Positions 58,400 through 64,000 of a stretch of DNA of 64,000 nt are shown one piece after another. Under the pieces are notes generated by a model. The model had not been told where the DNA came from. It did not search any database and was given only the letters and a program-made list of their open reading frames with translations. The position numbers were made by a program, and so were the translations under genes. Location: positions 1 through 64,000 of the forward strand of contig NZ_BCTL01000016.1 in NCBI RefSeq assembly GCF_001571265.1. Reading direction: 5' to 3'. The DNA is from Cedecea neteri NBRC 105707 = ATCC 33855. Lineage in GTDB: Bacteria > Pseudomonadota > Gammaproteobacteria > Enterobacterales > Enterobacteriaceae. Numbering within the stretch: position 1 is the stretch's first letter; every line of letters starts with the position of its first letter.

Positions 58400-59257
58400 A
58401 TGTTCGCAATTACAGGTATTACCGGGCAAGTTGGCGGCGCACTGGCAGAAGCATTGCTTGCTCAAGGACATGAGATTCGGGCTGTCGTCCGCTCTGAAGC
58501 TAAAGGGCAGCCCTGGGCACAGCAGGGCGCTGACATTGCGCTGGCAGAAATGCACGAGGGTGAAGCGCTGGCCAAAGCCTTCAACGGGGCTGAAGCGGTC
58601 TTTATCCTGCTGCCGCCGGTGTTCGATCCTTCAGGGAATATGGCTGAACCAAGAGCTCATATCGCGGCCATCAGGCACGCATTGCTCGCTGCTCGCCCGC
58701 AACACGTGGTCTGTCTTTCCACTATCGGGGCGCAGGCGACGCAGCCAAACCTGCTGAATGCGCTGGGATTGATGGAAAAAGAGCTCACGGATGTTTGTGA
58801 TTCCGTCGTGTTCCTTCGCGCGGGCTGGTTTATGGAGAACTTCCTCTGGGATGTGGAAAGTGCCAAAGAGACCGGGATTATCTACAGCCACCTGCAGCCG
58901 CTGGCGCGAGCCATCCCGATGATTGCTACGGTGGATATCGGCCAGCTTGCCGCCGAATTGCTGGTTCAGCCGGAATCAGGAACTCGTATTGTCGAGCTGG
59001 AAGGGCCGCAACGTTACAGCCCGCAGCTGGCAGCTGAAGCGTTCTCTCAGGTTCTGGGGCAACCGGTAACGGTAAAGGCCGTTCCGCGTGAAAACTGGGA
59101 AGCAGATTTCCTTGCTCAAGGCATGAAAAATCCGCTCCCGCGTATGAAAATGCTGGACGGCTTCAACGAAGGCTGGATCGATTTCGCCGGGGAAACGGTG
59201 AAAGCTGCCACACCTCTGGAAACTGTGCTAAAACAGTTGCTTGAGCGTCATCACTAA
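58400..59257 (+). CDS. NmrA-like SDR oxidoreductase
   Basis: The 285 residues are an atypical short-chain dehydrogenase of the NmrA/QorB type. The nucleotide motif GITGQVGGALAEALLAQGH is at the N-terminus (about 5-23), with Arg in AVVRSEAKG suggesting NADPH preference. There is no classical YxxxK catalytic pair, so it may be a quinone reductase or a redox sensor. The open frame runs 29 codons upstream, but the ATG at 58400 has GGAGAAAC before it and starts directly at the Rossmann strand. Confidence 0.82.
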   Translation: MFAITGITGQVGGALAEALLAQGHEIRAVVRSEAKGQPWAQQGADIALAEMHEGEALAKAFNGAEAVFILLPPVFDPSGNMAEPRAHIAAIRHALLAARPQHVVCLSTIGAQATQPNLLNALGLMEKELTDVCDSVVFLRAGWFMENFLWDVESAKETGIIYSHLQPLARAIPMIATVDIGQLAAELLVQPESGTRIVELEGPQRYSPQLAAEAFSQVLGQPVTVKAVPRENWEADFLAQGMKNPLPRMKMLDGFNEGWIDFAGETVKAATPLETVLKQLLERHH

Positions 59258-59294
59258 CCCATCAGGTGGCGCCTGAATCAACAGGAGTTTTTCA

Positions 59295-59762
59295 ATGCTT
59301 AACTGGCAGGATTTACACCATTCTGAACTGAGCGCCACCGACCTCTATGCCCTTTTGGCCCTGCGCTGTGAAGTCTTTATTGTTGAGCAGCGCTGCGCTT
59401 ATCTGGATGTTGATGGTGAGGATCTGGTGGGAGAAAACCGCCATATTCTCGGCTGGCGGGACGGCAAATTAATTGCCTACGCCCGCATTCTTAAGAGCGA
59501 TAACGATCTGGAGCCGGTGGTCATTGGCCGGGTTATTGTCGATGCATCCGTACGTGGCGAAAAGCTTGGGCAACAGCTAATGACTCAGGCGCTTGCCGCC
59601 TGTCAGCGTCAGTGGCCTGAACGCGCGATTTACCTGGGTGCACAGGCGCATTTACAGGCCTTTTATGCTCAGTTTGGCTTCCACCCGGTAACCGAAGTCT
59701 ATGACGAAGATGGTATCCCGCATATCGGGATGGCGAACAGCCTGGCGGGCGAAACCTGTTGA
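59295..59762 (+). CDS. elaA: ElaA, GNAT-family acetyltransferase
   Basis: The 155 residues (K-12: 153) form a GNAT fold; the acetyl-CoA loop is in VIGRVIVDASVRGEKLGQQLM (about 76-96). The acceptor is unknown. A CAGGAG site precedes the ATG. In K-12 elaA sits next to rbn, which is absent here; it is followed by elaB, as in K-12. Confidence 0.92.
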   Translation: MLNWQDLHHSELSATDLYALLALRCEVFIVEQRCAYLDVDGEDLVGENRHILGWRDGKLIAYARILKSDNDLEPVVIGRVIVDASVRGEKLGQQLMTQALAACQRQWPERAIYLGAQAHLQAFYAQFGFHPVTEVYDEDGIPHIGMANSLAGETC

Positions 59763-59811
59763 TGTTGTCTATAGTTAGCGGACGAGAAATTTTTTAACAC
59801 GGAGAACAGTG

Positions 59812-60108
59812 ATGCAACCGTATGAATCTCGTCTTGATGATGACCTCGCACTTTTAAGCGACACGCTGGAAGAAGTGCTTCGCGCCTCCGGCGATCCGGC
59901 TGACCAGAAGTATATTGAGCTAAAGGAAAAGGCCGAACAGGCGCTGAATGACGTCAAAGCACGCATCAGCAACGCTTCCGACACTTACTATTACCGCACC
60001 AAAAAAGCGGTATACCGCGCCGATGATTACGTGCACGAAAAGCCCTGGCAGGGCATTGGCATCGGGGCTGCAGTCGGGCTGGTGATTGGGCTTTTGCTCC
60101 GCCGATAA
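59812..60108 (+). CDS. elaB: ElaB, C-tail-anchored stationary-phase protein
   Basis: ElaB belongs to the YqjD/ElaB/YgaM (DUF883) family, inner membrane proteins that associate with ribosomes in stationary phase and are RpoS-dependent in E. coli. The 98 residues have a helical cytoplasmic part (about 5-75) and one C-terminal membrane helix with a glycine zipper (GIGIGAAVGLVIGLLL) ending in RR. An in-frame GTG lies directly upstream, but the ATG is better spaced (7 bp) from GGAG. Confidence 0.92.
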   Translation: MQPYESRLDDDLALLSDTLEEVLRASGDPADQKYIELKEKAEQALNDVKARISNASDTYYYRTKKAVYRADDYVHEKPWQGIGIGAAVGLVIGLLLRR

Positions 60109-60140
60109 TCTTGACCACGCCTGCAAACGGCAAATAAAGA

Positions 60141-60169
60141 ATCTTACCCCCTGGGTAGGATTTTTTTTT
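60141..60169 (+). terminator. Intrinsic terminator after elaB
   Basis: ATCTTACCC (60141-60149) pairs with GGGTAGGAT (60153-60161) with one G-U pair and runs into nine U residues. It separates elaB from menF. Confidence 0.8.
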
Positions 60170-60219
60170 GTGGTAACGACCACGTATAATCAGGGGTTTT
60201 TACGGAGCGTGAGGTAAAC

Positions 60220-61521
60220 GTGAATTCAGTAGCCGTAGCGCTGCAGCAAATGCAGCAGGAATTAGCAGGAGAATTTGCGGATGCGCCGGGCCTTCAGCGC
60301 CTGTGTGTGCCGGTCACGCTGAGTGATGCCTCCGATCCTCTCGCCTGGCTAACTGCCCAATCGCTCTATCCTCAATTTTACTGGCAGCAGCGCAGCGGTA
60401 ACGAAGAAGTTGCCGCGCTGGGCGCGTTGCTGAGTTTTTCTGCCCTGGAAGAAGCTCAGACATTTTTACAGTCCCACCCGGAACAGCCTTTTTTGCGCGT
60501 CTGGGGGTTAAATGCTTTCGACCCGGCTAACGGTTTCCTGTTTCTCTCGCGCGTGGAATGGCGGCGCGTAGGCGGGGAGGCGTTTCTTTGGCTGCATCTG
60601 TACAGTGAAACGTCACTAAAGCAGGACGCGATAGCAGCCGCCGCATTTATTGAGCAGCTTTTGCCGGCAAAACTTCTCCCGCAGCTAAACCTCAAATGCC
60701 TCGGCGAAACCCATCTCCCGGAACAGCCTGAATGGCACCGCCTGGTAGACCAGGTTGTGAGCGCTATTAGCCAGCATGAACTGGATAAAGTTGTGCTGGC
60801 CCGGGCCACCGACCTGGCGTTTTCATCCCCGGTTTCTGCCGCAGGGTTTATGGCCGCCAGCCGCCGGATTAACCTGAACTGCTACCATTTCCTGATGGCG
60901 TTTGATGCGAAAAACGCCTTTCTTGGCTCCAGCCCGGAGCGTCTGTGGCGAAGAATCGACGACGCGCTGCGAACTGAGGCCCTGGCCGGAACGGTGGCAA
61001 ACCATCCCGACGATGCCCAGGCCGCTAAATTAGGGCAGTGGCTGCTGAAAGATGACAAAAACCAGCGCGAAAATATGCTGGTGGTAGAAGACATCTGCCA
61101 GCGCTTGCAGGCCGCGGTTGGCGCGCTGGACGTGCTGCCCCCGCAGGTGATGCGGCTGCGCAAAGTTCAGCATCTTCGCCGCTGCATCTGGACGCAGCTC
61201 AAGCGTCAGGATGATGCGCTTTGCCTCCATCAGCTACAGCCAACCGCGGCGGTGGCAGGCCTGCCGCGCGAACTTGCCCGCGCATTTATTGCCGCGAACG
61301 AGCCTTTTGAGCGTGAATGGTATGCAGGCTCCGCAGGCTACCTGTCCCACCATCAAACGGAGTTCTGCGTGGCGTTGCGCTCGGCGAAAGTAAGCCACAC
61401 CGGCGTTCGTCTTTATGCTGGGGCGGGCATCGTCGCCGGCTCGGTGGCCGCAGAAGAGTGGCAGGAAATTGAAAACAAAGCGGCTGGATTGAAGACGCTG
61501 CTGGTTGGCGGCGGCAACTGA
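60220..61521 (+). CDS. menF: Isochorismate synthase MenF
   Basis: MenF converts chorismate to isochorismate, the entry to menaquinone synthesis. The 433 residues (K-12: 431) end in a chorismate-binding domain (from about 170). The general base Lys lies in LDKVVLARATD (near 190), TEALAGT holds the catalytic Glu region (near 240), and AGAGIV is at the C-terminus. The start is GTG with a GTGAGG ribosome site. menD follows after 82 bp. Confidence 0.96.
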   Translation: MNSVAVALQQMQQELAGEFADAPGLQRLCVPVTLSDASDPLAWLTAQSLYPQFYWQQRSGNEEVAALGALLSFSALEEAQTFLQSHPEQPFLRVWGLNAFDPANGFLFLSRVEWRRVGGEAFLWLHLYSETSLKQDAIAAAAFIEQLLPAKLLPQLNLKCLGETHLPEQPEWHRLVDQVVSAISQHELDKVVLARATDLAFSSPVSAAGFMAASRRINLNCYHFLMAFDAKNAFLGSSPERLWRRIDDALRTEALAGTVANHPDDAQAAKLGQWLLKDDKNQRENMLVVEDICQRLQAAVGALDVLPPQVMRLRKVQHLRRCIWTQLKRQDDALCLHQLQPTAAVAGLPRELARAFIAANEPFEREWYAGSAGYLSHHQTEFCVALRSAKVSHTGVRLYAGAGIVAGSVAAEEWQEIENKAAGLKTLLVGGGN

Positions 61522-61567
61522 ATAATCTATTCACGACGCAAATCAATTTAACTCTTTCCATAGTATT

Positions 61568-61573
61568 TATAAT
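61568..61573 (+). promoter_or_regulatory. Possible -10 element of a menD promoter
   Basis: A perfect TATAAT lies 30 bp before the menD start in the menF-menD gap. No matching -35 is evident, so an internal promoter is possible but weakly supported. Confidence 0.35.
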
Positions 61574-61603
61574 CAATAGTCGAAATTGACTGCGGACAAT
61601 ATT

Positions 61604-63274
61604 ATGTCGATAAGCTCATTTAACCGCCGCTGGGCGGGCGTCATACTCGAAGCGTTGACCCGACATGGGGTGCGGCACGTGTGTATCGCGCCCGGATCCC
61701 GCTCCACGCCGCTGACCCTCAGCGCGGCGGATAACCGCAGTTTCATTTGTCACACCCATTTTGATGAACGCGGCCTGGGCCATCTGGCGCTTGGACTGGC
61801 AAAGGCCAGCGGCGAGCCGGTGGCAATCATCGTCACCTCTGGCACCGCCGTGGCCAATCTTTATCCTGCCGTGATAGAAGCCGGTTTGACCGGCGAAAAA
61901 CTGATTTTGCTGACGGCCGACCGCCCGCCGGAGCTTATCGACTGCGGCGCAAACCAGGCGATTCGCCAGTCGGGGCTGTTCAGCTCCCATCCTTCCGCTG
62001 TGCTTAACCTGCCTCGCCCGACGCACGATATTCCCGCCAACTGGCTGGTGTCTGCGGTCGACAGCGCCGTCGGCCAGCTAAGCGGTGGCGCACTGCACAT
62101 CAACTGCCCGTTTGCCGAGCCGCTTTACGGCGCGCCGGATGACACTGGCCTTGACTGGCAGAACCAGCTGGAAGGCTGGTGGGAAGGCAACGCGCCCTGG
62201 CTGCGTGAGGTCCACGAAAATACCGTGCCGAAGCAAAGGGACTGGTTTTTCTGGCGGCAAAAGCGCGGCGTGGTGGTGGCCGGGCGACTTTCCGCCAGCG
62301 AAGGTGAACAGGTCGCGGCCTGGGCGCAAATGCTCGGCTGGCCGCTCATCGGCGATGTGCTTTCACAGACCGGGCAGCCGCTGCCGTGCGCGGATCTGTG
62401 GCTGAGTAATAGCCAGGCCGTTGCCTGCCTGGAGCAGGCGCAAATAGTCATTCAGTTTGGCGGCAGCCTGACAGGAAAACGCGTTCTTCAGTGGCAGGCC
62501 GCCTGCCGACCAGAAGAATACTGGCTGGTCGATGTGCAGCCCGGGCGTCTTGATCCTGCCAACCACCGTGGCCGCCGTCTGGTTGCCAGCGTTGAAGCCT
62601 GGCTGGAAAAACATCCGGCAGAAAAACGCCTGCCCTGGGCCGAGACATTAACGTCTCTTGCCTGGCAGACGCTGGAAAAGGTTGAGCAAGGCACAAGCGA
62701 ATTTGGTGAGGCACAGGTTGCTCAGCGCCTGCCGCTGCTGCTGCCTGAAGGCGGTCAGCTGTTTGTTGGCAACAGCTTAATTGTTCGCTTGATTGACGCT
62801 TTCGCCCAGCTTCCCGTTGGGTATCCGGTTTACAGCAACCGGGGCGCGAGCGGCATTGACGGCCTGCTGTCCACCGCCGCGGGCGTTCAGCGGGCAACGG
62901 CACGCTCCACGCTCGCGATAGTCGGCGATATTTCTGCCCTTTACGATCTCAACGCGCTGGCGTTGCTGCGCCACGCCTCGGCGCCGTTTGTGCTGCTGGT
63001 GGTCAACAATAACGGGGGGCAGATCTTCTCACTTTTGCCGACGCCTGCCGAAGAACGTGAGCGTTTTTACTGTATGCCGCAAAACGTGAACTTCTCCCAC
63101 GCTGCGGCCATGTTTGGGCTGGGTTATCAGAACCCAGAAAACTGGCAGGCGCTTGAAGAAGCCGTTCGCCGGGCCTGGCTTCGCCCTGGTGCCACGGTGA
63201 TTGAAATCACCGTCCCGGAAACCGCCGGGGCCCAAACGCTGCAGCACCTGCTGGCCCAGGTTAGCCAGGCATGA
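61604..63274 (+). CDS. menD: SEPHCHC synthase MenD
   Basis: MenD is a thiamine diphosphate enzyme that joins 2-oxoglutarate and isochorismate to give SEPHCHC in menaquinone synthesis. The 556 residues equal K-12. The N-terminal Pyr domain holds [11 protein letters not shown] and [13 protein letters not shown] (the glutamate contacts thiamine); the C-terminal PP domain holds [16 protein letters not shown] with NNNGGQIFS as the diphosphate-binding site. The ATG at 61604 matches the homologue. It overlaps menH by 4 bp. Confidence 0.97.
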   Translation: MSISSFNRRWAGVILEALTRHGVRHVCIAPGSRSTPLTLSAADNRSFICHTHFDERGLGHLALGLAKASGEPVAIIVTSGTAVANLYPAVIEAGLTGEKLILLTADRPPELIDCGANQAIRQSGLFSSHPSAVLNLPRPTHDIPANWLVSAVDSAVGQLSGGALHINCPFAEPLYGAPDDTGLDWQNQLEGWWEGNAPWLREVHENTVPKQRDWFFWRQKRGVVVAGRLSASEGEQVAAWAQMLGWPLIGDVLSQTGQPLPCADLWLSNSQAVACLEQAQIVIQFGGSLTGKRVLQWQAACRPEEYWLVDVQPGRLDPANHRGRRLVASVEAWLEKHPAEKRLPWAETLTSLAWQTLEKVEQGTSEFGEAQVAQRLPLLLPEGGQLFVGNSLIVRLIDAFAQLPVGYPVYSNRGASGIDGLLSTAAGVQRATARSTLAIVGDISALYDLNALALLRHASAPFVLLVVNNNGGQIFSLLPTPAEERERFYCMPQNVNFSHAAAMFGLGYQNPENWQALEEAVRRAWLRPGATVIEITVPETAGAQTLQHLLAQVSQA

Positions 63275-64000
63275 TCCTTCATGCCGTCCCGCATTTGGGC
63301 CGCCGTTCAACTCTGCCGTGGATTGTCTGGCTGCACGGTTTTCTTGGCAGCCGTCAGGAATGGGAAGCGTTTGAGCCTCATTTTCCCGACTGGCCGCAGC
63401 TCAGAATAGATTTGCCCGGCCACGGCGGTTCCGCCGACGTCCCCGTGCAGAACTTTGCCGAGGTCGATAGCGCGCTACGAAATACCCTCAAACATCACGG
63501 CATCGATAATTATTGGCTAGTCGGCTACTCCCTCGGTGGGCGAGTCGCGATGTATCACGCCTGCCAGCCAGAACCGAAAGGTCTGCGTGGGCTAGTCGTT
63601 GAAGGCGGCCATCCCGGTCTAAACGGCGAAGCAGAACGCGAGGCGAGGGCGCTGAGTGATGCCCATTGGGCGCAGCGCCTGACGCATGAAAACTTTCAGA
63701 CCGTGCTTGACGACTGGTACCAGCAGCCGGTCTTCCGTTCGTTAAGCGGCGAACAGCGTGCCGAACTAGTCGCCCTGCGTGTGCAAAACAATCCGCAGGC
63801 GTTGGCCCGAATGCTTGAGGCGACTTCGCTTGCCTCCCAGCCTGATTTGCGTGAGCCGCTAAGCCAGTTGGCCGTTCCTTTTCATTATTTGTGCGGTGAG
63901 CGAGACGAAAAGTTTCGCGCCGTTGCCGCAGAGCTTGGTTGCTCTCTGGCACTGATTTCTGGCGCCGGGCATAACGCACATCGGGAAGCTCCCGCTGCGT
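63271..64000 (+). CDS. menH: SHCHC synthase MenH (3' end cut by window)
   Basis: MenH removes pyruvate from SEPHCHC to give SHCHC, the next menaquinone step. The alpha/beta-hydrolase frame begins at the ATGA overlap with menD and stays open to the window end, about 243 codons; K-12 MenH is 252 residues, so only a few are missing. The oxyanion region LHGFLGS, nucleophile Ser in GYSLGG, the Asp in CGERDEKF and the His in GAGHNAHRE are all present. Confidence 0.95.
   Translation, partial: MILHAVPHLGRRSTLPWIVWLHGFLGSRQEWEAFEPHFPDWPQLRIDLPGHGGSADVPVQNFAEVDSALRNTLKHHGIDNYWLVGYSLGGRVAMYHACQPEPKGLRGLVVEGGHPGLNGEAEREARALSDAHWAQRLTHENFQTVLDDWYQQPVFRSLSGEQRAELVALRVQNNPQALARMLEATSLASQPDLREPLSQLAVPFHYLCGERDEKFRAVAAELGCSLALISGAGHNAHREAPAA

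Overview
The window is a chromosomal segment of a member of the Enterobacteriaceae. About 50 genes match Escherichia coli K-12 / Salmonella genes in order and sequence, running in the reverse direction of the K-12 map from flk and pdxB to menH. GC content and codon use look ordinary for the Enterobacter/Klebsiella/Cedecea part of the family. I cannot assign the genus from sequence alone. There are no rRNA or tRNA genes, CRISPR arrays, prophages, transposase genes or plasmid functions.

Layout. (1) 1-8.0 kb: flk (minus), then pdxB-usg-truA-dedA-accD-folC-dedD (B6 biosynthesis, tRNA modification, membrane protein, fatty acid and folate synthesis, cell division). (2) 8.0-11.0 kb: cvpA-purF under a PurR operator, then ubiX. 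(3) 11.0-15.4 kb: argT and hisJQMP, basic amino-acid ABC uptake, with a sigma-54 promoter and NtrC-type enhancer sites upstream of argT. (4) 15.4-20.8 kb: an accessory D-arabinitol locus (SorC-family regulator, then dalD-dalK-dalT) placed between hisP and yfcH. (5) 20.8-24.8 kb: yfcH, folX, yfcG, yfcF, yfcE, yfcD. (6) 24.8-30.3 kb: a LacI-family regulator divergent from a five-gene operon of ascorbate-type PTS IIA, IIB, IIC and a split transketolase, sitting where K-12 has yfcC. (7) 30.3-39.7 kb: ackA-pta (minus), yfbV, yfbU, yfbT, yfbS, then yfbR and alaA (minus). (8) 39.7-41.7 kb: a 1 kb AT-rich non-coding region and lrhA. (9) 42.2-57.4 kb: the complete nuoA-N operon for respiratory complex I. 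(10) 57.4-59.3 kb: a LysR regulator divergent from an NmrA-type reductase, where K-12 carries rbn and other genes. (11) 59.3-64.0 kb: elaA, elaB and menF-menD-menH, the last cut by the window edge.

The segment combines housekeeping metabolism (complex I and menaquinone for respiration, Pta-AckA for acetate overflow, purine, folate and fatty acid synthesis) with two sugar or sugar-alcohol cassettes. Both cassettes have a divergent local repressor gene, candidate operator pairs and a CRP-like site, the usual design for carbon sources under catabolite repression.

Repeats. Seven intergenic copies of a REP-like palindrome (core CCCTCACCC..CCCTCTCCC..GGGAGAGGG..GGGTGAGGG) are present, two of them inside the nuo operon (F|G and L|M). 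A 127-bp ERIC element lies between the PTS IIB and IIC genes. The least explained system is the PTS plus split-transketolase operon: it has import and transketolase subunits but no kinase, isomerase or dehydrogenase, and its substrate cannot be read from the sequence.
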